Program-made: the position numbers and the translations under genes
Notes under the pieces: generated by a model
What the model was told of the DNA's origin: nothing
Database searches by the model: none
What the model saw: the letters and a program-made list of their open reading frames with translations, nothing else
Part shown: positions 15,374-21,535 of the stretch, in pieces
Layout of the letters: the number at the start of each line of letters is the position of its first letter
How positions within the stretch are numbered: the first letter of the stretch is position 1
Source of the DNA: CAYXUW01 sp964468375
GTDB taxonomy: Bacteria; Planctomycetota; Phycisphaerae; Sedimentisphaerales; Anaerobacaceae
Direction of reading: 5' to 3'
Length of the DNA: 21,535 bases
NCBI GenBank assembly: GCA_964468375.1
Contig: CAYXUW010000023.1
Coordinates: forward strand, 1-21,535

Positions 15374-15721
15374 TTATTGCGAGTCGCCTGCGTCTGCCGG
15401 CCGAGCAGTCTCATTTCCATTTAGAGGTTCAAGTTTTCTGAGTTTATCCTCGGCGAACCTATCAACGAGCAGGCCGAGGAGCAGGGCAACGCATACTGCC
15501 GGAACCAAGGCAAGCAATGAAAAGGAGGAAAGAATCAGAAAGAGGAGCATTAATACAGCGGTGACGGCTGCGAAAGGAATCTGAAAGTACAGCAGGTAGC
15601 TCACAGACCGGCCGAATCTGGATTTCTTTCGGCAGGAGGGGCATATATGCAGGCCGGCCGGCGCCCGCAGGTATCGACGCCAGGTCATAGGAAACAGGTG
15701 ATTACAGTATGGGCATTTCAC
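15374..15721 (-). CDS. Zinc-ribbon membrane protein
   Basis: A 115-aa protein. The N-terminus MKCPYCNHLF plus HICPSC places Cys3, Cys6, Cys27 and Cys30 as a zinc ribbon. Two hydrophobic segments follow (about 43-64 and 66-86), then a polar tail. The fold resembles small bacterial proteins annotated as cysteine-rich membrane proteins, whose function is unknown. The start is GTG at 15721 with no strong ribosome site. It lies 55 bases downstream of the two-helix membrane protein gene on the same strand, so they may be one operon. The gene is confident as coding because the cysteine and helix pattern is coherent; the function is not known. Confidence 0.65.
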   Translation of the reverse strand: MKCPYCNHLFPMTWRRYLRAPAGLHICPSCRKKSRFGRSVSYLLYFQIPFAAVTAVLMLLFLILSSFSLLALVPAVCVALLLGLLVDRFAEDKLRKLEPLNGNETARPADAGDSQ

Positions 15722-15776
15722 AGTCTCATTTTATGGCGGGGCGGCGGTAAGGACAATAAGAAATTTGGTTACCGGA

Positions 15777-16358
15777 TTATGTGCTGTTTTGCTCGAGGTT
15801 TCGGAAGACGACAGGGGCGTTGGCAATTCTGTCGAACAGGGAGATGTTTTTTTTGTGCGGCGCCCACTCGAGAAATAAATTGGCTATTGCCTCCCATAAA
15901 GAGACCCAGGCGGCGACGGTCAAACCCTGCGAGAAAACTTCGGCGAGGACGCCGTGCTGGCGCTGCATTGTGAACCTTAGGGTTGCCTCTATCGCCAGAG
16001 CCAAGAGCACCAGGCCGACTGCGAAGAGTATGAACGAGCGCTTTAACATCTCTTTGAATGCACGGAACTCAAGGCCTTTCAGATAGGCATAGTAGGTATT
16101 GATGCTTTTTCTGACGCGGTCGGTCAGCGCTTTATCAGGCGCTTTAGTGAGGGAGATACGGATGATGAATTTGTGTTTACGAATTTCGCTGACGGAATCT
16201 ATAAGGTAATCGGCCAATTCCTGGTCGAGTTCCTTTTTGCTGTAAGGTGCGGTGCGGTCGAAGTTGCTGTAAAGATGCTCCACCGTCGGGACGGAGACGT
16301 CGATAATGACCTCTTTTTTGTCCGTGAATTCGTATCTGCTGGTTATCGGCGCTATCAT
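15777..16358 (-). CDS. Two-helix membrane protein, function unknown
   Basis: A 193-aa protein. Residues 1-105 are soluble, with mixed strands and helices (YEFTDKKEVIIDVSVPTVEH; SEIRKHKFIIRISLTKAP). Two membrane segments follow: RSFILFAVGLVLLALAIEA (about 107-125) and VFSQGLTVAAWVSLWEAIAN (about 141-160). A conserved-looking WAPHKKNISLFDRIANAPV tail lies after them. I do not recognise a named family. No strong Shine-Dalgarno precedes the ATG at 16358. It is upstream of the zinc-ribbon membrane gene and may be co-transcribed with it; 186 bases separate it from the EF-G-like gene. Confidence 0.65.
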   Translation of the reverse strand: MIAPITSRYEFTDKKEVIIDVSVPTVEHLYSNFDRTAPYSKKELDQELADYLIDSVSEIRKHKFIIRISLTKAPDKALTDRVRKSINTYYAYLKGLEFRAFKEMLKRSFILFAVGLVLLALAIEATLRFTMQRQHGVLAEVFSQGLTVAAWVSLWEAIANLFLEWAPHKKNISLFDRIANAPVVFRNLEQNST

Positions 16359-16544
16359 AGATAAAGTTTCCGCAAAAGCTTTTTTGTTTTAGCCCTTTTG
16401 GGCGTTTTTAGCAGGCCCTACAGGGTAATTATTAATATCGGGAGTTTTTGGGCGGGGCGTTAGTAAATAGCAAGCGTTGTTTTTAGGCCGGGGGCGGCGG
16501 GGAACAGGCGTTAGCAGAGCCGTTCTGCGTTTTTCAAATTAAGG
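16359..16544. other. Intergenic hairpins and G-rich tract
   Basis: Two small hairpins followed by T-runs read on the plus strand: GCCC-TTTT-GGGC-GTTTTT (16392-16409) and GCAGA-GCCGT-TCTGC-GTTTTT (16514-16534). Both neighbouring genes are on the minus strand, so these are wrongly oriented for them. A G-rich tract (GGCCGGGGGCGGCGGGG, 16487-16501) lies between. No reading frame is convincing here. Confidence 0.3.
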
Positions 16545-18575
16545 TTAGTCGGATTCTTTCTTTTTTGCGTATTGCGCGATTATTTGCTGCTGGACGTTGG
16601 GGGGAACCGGCTCGTAGTGGGAAAGCGACATCGAGTAGCTGCCGCGTCCGCCGGTAACGCTTTTAAGCTGGCTGTTATACTGCATGACTTCTGCAAGGGG
16701 GACCTGGGCTTTTATTACGATGAAGTTTCCGGGGAGCATTTCCTGGCCCTGGATTCTTCCGCGTTTTGAGGCCAAGTCACCGGTGATATCGCCGACATTC
16801 TCTGCGGGGATGGTAACCTCGATATTTACAATCGGCTCAAGCAGAACGGGTTTTGCCTTGGCGAGTGCGTCGTTGAAGGCGCCTTTTCCGGCGGCACGGA
16901 ATGCAACTTCCTTGGAATCGACGGGGTGGTGCTTGCCGTCGTAGACAGAGACTTTAATATCCTGCATAGGGAAGCCGGCCACGAAACCGGCGTTCATTAC
17001 ATCGTTGATTCCTTTTAGGATTGCGGGCTCGTACTGGCCGGGGATTGAGGCGCCGAAGATGTCCCAGTTGTATTCGAGGGGCGGGTCTGAGCCGCGTTCG
17101 GCGGGCTCGACGCGGAGGTAGACTTCGCCGAACTGTCCTGCGCCGCCGGTCTGCTTTTTGTGGCGGTAATGTCCTTCGGCTTTTGCGGTGATTGTCTCCC
17201 GGTAGGGGATTTTCGGCTCTTTGGTGGTGACGGAGAGCTTGAAGCGTTTTTCCATTTTCTCAATCATTACTCTAAGGTGGAGGTCGCCGAGTCCGCTTGC
17301 GACAAGTTCGTTTGTTTGCTGGTCACGTGAGACTTTGAAGCAGGGGTCTTCCTCGCAGAGCTTCTCGAGTGCGGAACCGATTTTTTGTTCATCGCCTCTT
17401 GCGGCCGGCTCAAGAGCCAAAGAAAACATCGGCTGAGGAACAGGGGGGGCGTCGAATTTTCCGGCGACTTTGCCGTCGTGGATAAGGTCTCCGATTTTGA
17501 GGTCCTCAATTTTGGCAAGGGCTATGATGTCGCCAGCGGGGCCGGCGTCGGTTTCCTTGTTCTCGGGACCCTGAAGTTTTAATATGTGGCCGGGGCGTAT
17601 AGCTTTTTTCTCGTCGTTTCGGAGCAGATTTGTGTCTGATTTGATTGTGCCACTGAAAATACGGATGGTGGAGTATTTCATATTCGAGCGCGGGTCGAAG
17701 CCGATGCGAAATACCATTCCTACGAGCGGGCCTGTGGGGTCGGGTTTTAATTCCGTTACTTTTTCGCCGTCTTTTAGCGGAGCAGGATTTGCTTCAAGGG
17801 GAGAGGGGGTATAGTTTACTATAAGGTCAAGGAGCCGGTCTATTCCTATTTCGTTTCGTGAGTCGGTGAAGAGGATTGGAATAACGGTGCCGGATTTGAT
17901 GGCATTTACGAAAACGGAGGCGATTTTTTCTTTTGATATTTCGCTGCCGGACAGGTAGGTTTCCATAAGCTGGTCGTCGGCTTCTATGATGCTTTCGATT
18001 AAATCGGTGTGGGATTTGGCGACATCGGCGGCGGGGGATTCACCGGCTTCGTTTTCGATGCAGTCGATTACCGAGGCCCTGTCGGCGGCGGGGAGGTTAG
18101 CGCAACGGCACTGTGAGCCGAAGGTCTCCTGGATTGTGCTGATGAGCGCGGGGAAATCCACATTTTCGGTGTCGATTTTGTTAATTACAATTACCTTCGG
18201 TATATTAGCGGCTGAGACGGATTCGAAGAACTTGCGCGTATTTATTTCTATTCCGGCAGCCGCACTGATGACGATAACGGCGGTTTCCGCAGCGGGTATA
18301 GCTTTTATGGCGGGTCCTATGAAGTCGGGGTAGCCGGGGGCGTCGATTATGTTCAGCAGCTTTCCTGCGTGGTTAGTGTGCACTACGGCTGAGGTGATAG
18401 AGTGCTGGTGCTCTTTTTCCTCATCGTGGTAATCGCAGATGCTGGTTTTATCGTCGACGCTTCCGAGGCGGTTAGTTGCTCCGGTAGTGTGAAGTATAGC
18501 TTCAGCGAGCGAGGTTTTACCGCTGCCGCCGTGTCCTAAGAGAATAATATTGCGAATGTCGCCGGTACCTGCCAC
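16545..18575 (-). CDS. Elongation factor G-like GTPase (EF-G2/FusA2 type)
   Basis: A 676-aa translational GTPase, slightly shorter than EF-G. G1 is GHGGSGKTSL (14-21), G3 is DAPGYPDF (78-85) and G4 is NKID (132-135). Domain II, the domain III-IV junction (GAGQFGEVYLRVEPAERG) and the C-terminal GGRGSYSMSLSHYEPVPPNV are all recognisable. The G3 histidine needed for normal EF-G GTP hydrolysis (PGH) is Tyr82 here. This and the GHGGSGKT loop are typical of the EF-G-like group rather than the housekeeping factor. Its role is not established; mycobacterial FusA2-like proteins lack clear translocase activity. GTG start, with GGAGG (18583-18587) seven bases upstream. It is probably transcribed alone. 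Confidence 0.9.
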   Translation of the reverse strand: MAGTGDIRNIILLGHGGSGKTSLAEAILHTTGATNRLGSVDDKTSICDYHDEEKEHQHSITSAVVHTNHAGKLLNIIDAPGYPDFIGPAIKAIPAAETAVIVISAAAGIEINTRKFFESVSAANIPKVIVINKIDTENVDFPALISTIQETFGSQCRCANLPAADRASVIDCIENEAGESPAADVAKSHTDLIESIIEADDQLMETYLSGSEISKEKIASVFVNAIKSGTVIPILFTDSRNEIGIDRLLDLIVNYTPSPLEANPAPLKDGEKVTELKPDPTGPLVGMVFRIGFDPRSNMKYSTIRIFSGTIKSDTNLLRNDEKKAIRPGHILKLQGPENKETDAGPAGDIIALAKIEDLKIGDLIHDGKVAGKFDAPPVPQPMFSLALEPAARGDEQKIGSALEKLCEEDPCFKVSRDQQTNELVASGLGDLHLRVMIEKMEKRFKLSVTTKEPKIPYRETITAKAEGHYRHKKQTGGAGQFGEVYLRVEPAERGSDPPLEYNWDIFGASIPGQYEPAILKGINDVMNAGFVAGFPMQDIKVSVYDGKHHPVDSKEVAFRAAGKGAFNDALAKAKPVLLEPIVNIEVTIPAENVGDITGDLASKRGRIQGQEMLPGNFIVIKAQVPLAEVMQYNSQLKSVTGGRGSYSMSLSHYEPVPPNVQQQIIAQYAKKKESD

Positions 18576-18983
18576 TTTTAAACCTCCATAAAGCTAAAGT
18601 TTCCAGATTTTCGTTAAACGAGCAATGATACAGCAAATTGGGGATATAGAGCAAGTGATTTTTTACAGAGCGCGATAGAGGATAAACCGGCTGTAGTAAG
18701 CTGTAAGAGGAGTATTGTGTAAAAAAGCAGAATTTGCAAATTTTTTTGAACTCGCACAAAGCGGTAATCGGGGTGATTTTATTGGACATTGAAGCGGGTT
18801 GAGAAACTGTTTTGTTTGACATCGCTATATATTGTAGGGCGAGCGAAAACCTTGCTGTCATATAGTGGGTTGATTTGCAGAACAGCATCTTGAGGCATCA
18901 CCGTGGGGTTAAAGAAAAAATACTTTAGTAGTCGATATTGCGGTAAGTTAACGGAGTCTTATTAATTTAAAGGGTATGCAAGT
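18576..18983. other. Intergenic region between divergent genes
   Basis: About 400 bases separate the EF-G-like gene (-) from the small-protein gene (+). Apart from the candidate minus-strand promoter at 18625-18654, I see no supported gene or RNA. A TTGACA at 18816-18821 has no suitable -10 box on the plus strand. Confidence 0.5.
18625..18654 (-). promoter_or_regulatory. Candidate promoter of the EF-G-like gene
   Basis: On the minus strand, TTGCTC (18649-18654) and TATCAT (18625-18630) are 18 bases apart. The predicted leader is about 40-45 bases and contains the GGAGG ribosome site. The boxes match consensus only partly. Confidence 0.4.
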
Positions 18984-19133
18984 ATGAGTAAAAGAGAGCT
19001 GATAAACCGAATTTGTGAGATCAACAAGAGTGCCAAGCCGGAGTTTCTGGCCGGTTTTTCCGAAGAAGATTTACATACTTATCTCGAACACCTGAGGGAG
19101 CTAAACCTGGAAGAGATGGTTGTTTGCGTATAA
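18984..19133 (+). CDS. Small 49-aa protein, function unknown
   Basis: MSKRELINRICEINKSAKPE begins a 49-residue, highly charged, helical protein that continues FLAGFSEEDLHTYLEHLREL and ends in VVCV. AAAGGG at 18969-18974 is nine bases before the ATG, good evidence for translation. The sequence looks natural: an amphipathic helix, a PEFLAGFSEEDL turn and a second helix, without rare-codon noise. I believe similar short proteins occur in other planctomycetes, but cannot confirm it. It stands alone on this strand and converges on the CvpA-like gene with a 22-base gap. A regulatory or adaptor peptide is possible. Confidence 0.6.
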   Translation: MSKRELINRICEINKSAKPEFLAGFSEEDLHTYLEHLRELNLEEMVVCV

Positions 19134-19155
19134 GCTGCGGCTCCCCAATTTACAA

Positions 19156-20271
19156 TTATGAATCAGCAGAATCTTGCCCTGTTTGCGGTTCTTCCGGTTC
19201 CGGCTGTGGGGGTTGCTGCATTGGGGGCGCTTCTTCGTATTTTACAGGCGGGGGCAGTTTACTAACACATGTCGCCTTGAGCTCGGCTAAGACGGGCACA
19301 TAACCATTTGGAACATAGAAGGCAAAATCGAATTCTTTTAAGCTATTTCTATCTATATAATCATTAGGATATATTATTATGATGTCGTTTAACTTTTTTA
19401 TTTCCAGTTCATCTGCCGTATTCAGATATCCAATAGGATAGACATTTTTCCCTTTGCCGGCCAACAGGCGTTCATCGTCCTGTTGCTTACAAATAATTTT
19501 TAATTGTGAGAGTGTAAATTTTGCTGCGCCGTAGGTAACCAACCTTCGGGTCAGCCCCACTCTCACGATTGTAAGAGTGTGGCCGCTCTTCGGCGGTATC
19601 GGTGCACCATTTGTGTCTTTTAGGTTTTCAGGAGCCGGCCAAACAGCTTTATTTTGTATTTCAAGTACATCAGCGGGGATAATAAGTTGGACTCCACGGT
19701 CGATTTCGTATCGGTTCAGGAATAGCTGGTCCAGAAAGTTCGGGTGAAACACAGCAAAGCTTTTTTTGCCGCTGCAACTGCCGCTGCTTATTATACCGAA
19801 CCATCCGGTTGCGAATTCGTCGGCGTTCAGTAACACTCCGCTGGGCTGTTCGGGGTCGGGATTATTTTGGTCAAAACGCTGGTAAGGATATTTCGGCGAC
19901 AGAGGCGTCATCGCAACAGCTGTGAGCAAAAAGCCGGATACGATTAGTCCGAGGCAGATTCCGAAGACCACACGGCCGATACGCTCAGGGAGCATTCCGA
20001 AATCGACCGGCCGACGGGTCAGATAGGAAGCGATTGCCTGCAGGACTGCAAAAGACAAAATAAACAACAACAGAAAGCAGAGCGGCTGTGCCCAATTAAC
20101 GAGGAATTTTCGGTTGATTAAGATGTTTGCCAAGGGCTCGAAATAGCTAAGGGCAACCGCACCTGCGCAAATAGATATTATCACCATAGCAAATGAATTA
20201 ACGAGCGTGCCCCTAAGATATTGATAAGCAACGCAGCCGAGAATAATCAGCAACACGATTAAGCTGCCCAT
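19156..20271 (-). CDS. CvpA family membrane protein with C-terminal domain
   Basis: A 371-aa inner-membrane protein. Four membrane helices lie at about 3-20, 25-45, 62-85 and 103-122. The order and the segment following the third helix (RRPVDFGMLPERIGRVVFGICLGLIVSG) match the CvpA (colicin V production) family, with the usual Gly-rich final helix. A non-membrane domain of ~250 residues follows, ending in a Pro/Glu-rich tail (QQPPQPEPEEPQ). That domain is longer than in proteobacterial CvpA. CvpA is implicated in envelope stability; the exact activity is unknown. GGAG (20280-20283) is eight bases before the ATG. The gene starts 57 bases after the GspE-like gene, so they probably form an operon. 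Confidence 0.75.
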   Translation of the reverse strand: MGSLIVLLIILGCVAYQYLRGTLVNSFAMVIISICAGAVALSYFEPLANILINRKFLVNWAQPLCFLLLFILSFAVLQAIASYLTRRPVDFGMLPERIGRVVFGICLGLIVSGFLLTAVAMTPLSPKYPYQRFDQNNPDPEQPSGVLLNADEFATGWFGIISSGSCSGKKSFAVFHPNFLDQLFLNRYEIDRGVQLIIPADVLEIQNKAVWPAPENLKDTNGAPIPPKSGHTLTIVRVGLTRRLVTYGAAKFTLSQLKIICKQQDDERLLAGKGKNVYPIGYLNTADELEIKKLNDIIIIYPNDYIDRNSLKEFDFAFYVPNGYVPVLAELKATCVSKLPPPVKYEEAPPMQQPPQPEPEEPQTGQDSADS

Positions 20272-20328
20272 TACATTGTCTCCATATTGATGAGGAGTTA
20301 AATAATTCCTTCGTAAATTTTTTAAGAC

Positions 20329-21535
20329 CTATGTTTCGTTTTGCTCCGGTTTTTTGGTTTTTTGTGTTTTATGAGTCGAAAGCACTCTGACCATTTCATT
20401 TATCGAGGTTGTTCCGGCAATGACTTTTCTCAGCGCCTGCTCCTGCAGATAAACCATTTTGGCACGTCTAAACTGCGTATTGATTTCGGCCAGAGATTTT
20501 GATTGTTTTATGATGTTTTTTAATTCGTTGTTTATCATTACGATTTCGAATACACCCATTCTGCCGACAAAACCTGTGCCCTGACAATTTTCGCAGGTTG
20601 ACGGTTTTCCCCGTTTGCTGTACTGGACTTTGCCGGCTCGGTGAAGCACTTTCGCCTTATCGGCGGGGATATTGAATTTTCTGAGAAGCTCTTTGTTCGG
20701 CTCATAGGCCTGTTTGCATTCTTCACAGAGTTTTCTAAGTAGTCGCTGGTTAACTACGCCCAAAAGCGAGTCTACAGCGAGGTCTTTGTTGCCGACTAAT
20801 TTCAGCCATTTTCCGATAGCTCTTATCACATCGTCCGCCTCGAACGTGACATAAACAATTTTTCCGTCTTTAGCAGCTTTGCATGCCACTTGCGCGGTAT
20901 CACTATCTGCGCAATCGGCGACACCAACGATATCCGGCTCCGTTCTCACCAGTGCCTGCAGTCGTTTGGCGTATGTGGTTGTTCCGGTATCGCTCAGGGT
21001 AAATACATTTTGAGTTATATTCGGCAGGTCCGCCGAGGGCTGTTTCTCAATGGTGCTTACACTGAAGAGGAAGGGGTCGTGATTTCTAAGAAGTGCGTAA
21101 AAAGTGCTTGTTATGCCGCTTTTTTTCGGGCCGGTTATTATGAACAGTCCCTGTTTGGCCTCTCGAATTTTATTCAGCTGTTTGTATTGTTCCGGCATCA
21201 AGCCGATTTCGGTCAGCCGGGTTACGCTTTGCTGAGTCATTTGCTTAATTCTGACCTGTTCTCCCGCGGTAGAGCCGGCGGCGGCTATTTCCCAGTCGGT
21301 GCTCTTCTTGCTGTTGCTTTTATGGATTCTGAATTTTCCTCTTTGCGGTTTTCGCTTTTCATCAGGGTCCAAATCGGCAAGGTTTTTTGCAAATCTCGTG
21401 AAGTATTCCATCTGGTCTTTAGTTATGGACGGCTGTTTTAAGGCGGCGCCATCGACATAATATGTTACGTTATATCCCTGCTGAGTCGGTGAGAACACGA
21501 TATCGCTTGCTCTTCTCCACATAGCATCATTGAGG
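20329..21535 (-). CDS. GspE/PilB-family protein with degenerate ATPase motifs, 5' end missing
   Basis: The frame stays open past 21522 to the window edge (LNDAMWRRASDI), matching the GspE family ASDIH segment, so the true start is outside. Numbering from Met at 21522, the Walker A equivalent at 131-138 is GPKKSGIT: the essential lysine is Ile137. The Walker B/VGEIRD region reads IVGVADCAD, lacking the catalytic Glu and Arg. The Asp box (EDPVE) is EKQPS, and the His box (STLHTND) is VTFEADD. The zinc-binding cysteines remain (Cys266, Cys269, Cys310, Cys313), as does GTGFVGRMGVFEI. The fold is kept while catalysis appears lost, so a regulatory or structural partner of another ATPase is likely. 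Upstream of CvpA-like gene, same strand. Confidence 0.8.
   Translation of the reverse strand, partial: LNDAMWRRASDIVFSPTQQGYNVTYYVDGAALKQPSITKDQMEYFTRFAKNLADLDPDEKRKPQRGKFRIHKSNSKKSTDWEIAAAGSTAGEQVRIKQMTQQSVTRLTEIGLMPEQYKQLNKIREAKQGLFIITGPKKSGITSTFYALLRNHDPFLFSVSTIEKQPSADLPNITQNVFTLSDTGTTTYAKRLQALVRTEPDIVGVADCADSDTAQVACKAAKDGKIVYVTFEADDVIRAIGKWLKLVGNKDLAVDSLLGVVNQRLLRKLCEECKQAYEPNKELLRKFNIPADKAKVLHRAGKVQYSKRGKPSTCENCQGTGFVGRMGVFEIVMINNELKNIIKQSKSLAEINTQFRRAKMVYLQEQALRKVIAGTTSINEMVRVLSTHKTQKTKKPEQNET

Noticed and set aside
18517..18888. 123-codon minus-strand frame upstream of the EF-G-like gene
   Set aside because: It overlaps the EF-G-like start in another frame, contains that gene's promoter region and has low-complexity, Ser/Tyr-rich content with no domain.
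1..21535. tRNA or rRNA genes
   Set aside because: No T-loop-like GGTTCGA context with a matching acceptor stem and no rRNA-like conserved stretch was seen.

Overview
The window looks like chromosome from a planctomycete, most likely class Phycisphaerae. The signs are a PEP-CTERM protein, a secreted beta-propeller ending in a short dockerin-like Asp-rich loop (DLDGDCFVDFKDF), proteins rich in DPN/PNDPN, an EF-G-like GTPase and divergent type II secretion (T2SS) parts. The lineage is inferred from style; no rRNA or other marker is present.

Layout. (1) 1-5022, + strand: a minor pseudopilin operon in the classical order H-I-J-K, with gspH cut by the left edge and an unusually large GspK. (2) 5063-5811: a PEP-CTERM protein behind a good sigma70 promoter. 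(3) 5820-7855: an inositol-monophosphatase-family gene (-) diverges, from overlapping promoters, from a DUF2752 membrane protein and a lipoprotein (+). (4) 7903-9415: ten A-tracts phased at about 10.5 bp lie directly upstream of a near-perfect promoter for a seven-repeat FG-GAP/dockerin secreted protein. (5) 9460-12825: an accessory island. Two diverged copies of a composite repeat (hairpin element, T-run, outward promoter) flank an AT-rich SIR2-like gene, a HEPN-like gene carrying RNAFAH, and a GC-richer HNH endonuclease gene. A 21-bp perfect palindrome lies just left of the first copy. (6) 12849-15318: a lipoprotein and a large secreted protein. (7) 15374-18575, - strand: a zinc-ribbon membrane protein, a two-helix membrane protein and an EF-G-like GTPase lacking the usual G3 histidine. 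(8) 18984-19133: a 49-aa small protein (+). (9) 19156-21535, - strand: a CvpA-like membrane protein downstream of a GspE-family protein whose Walker A lysine, Walker B glutamate and His box are all replaced. It is cut by the right edge.

How they fit together: the two ends of the window both carry T2SS/type IV pilus-like machinery (pseudopilins at the left, an apparently inactive assembly ATPase at the right). Several genes encode cell-surface or exported proteins. The most likely undescribed system is the SIR2 + HEPN pair (with or without the HNH nuclease) in the repeat-bounded island. Its composition and domains suggest a horizontally acquired anti-phage or toxin-like module. That function is inference from domains and context.
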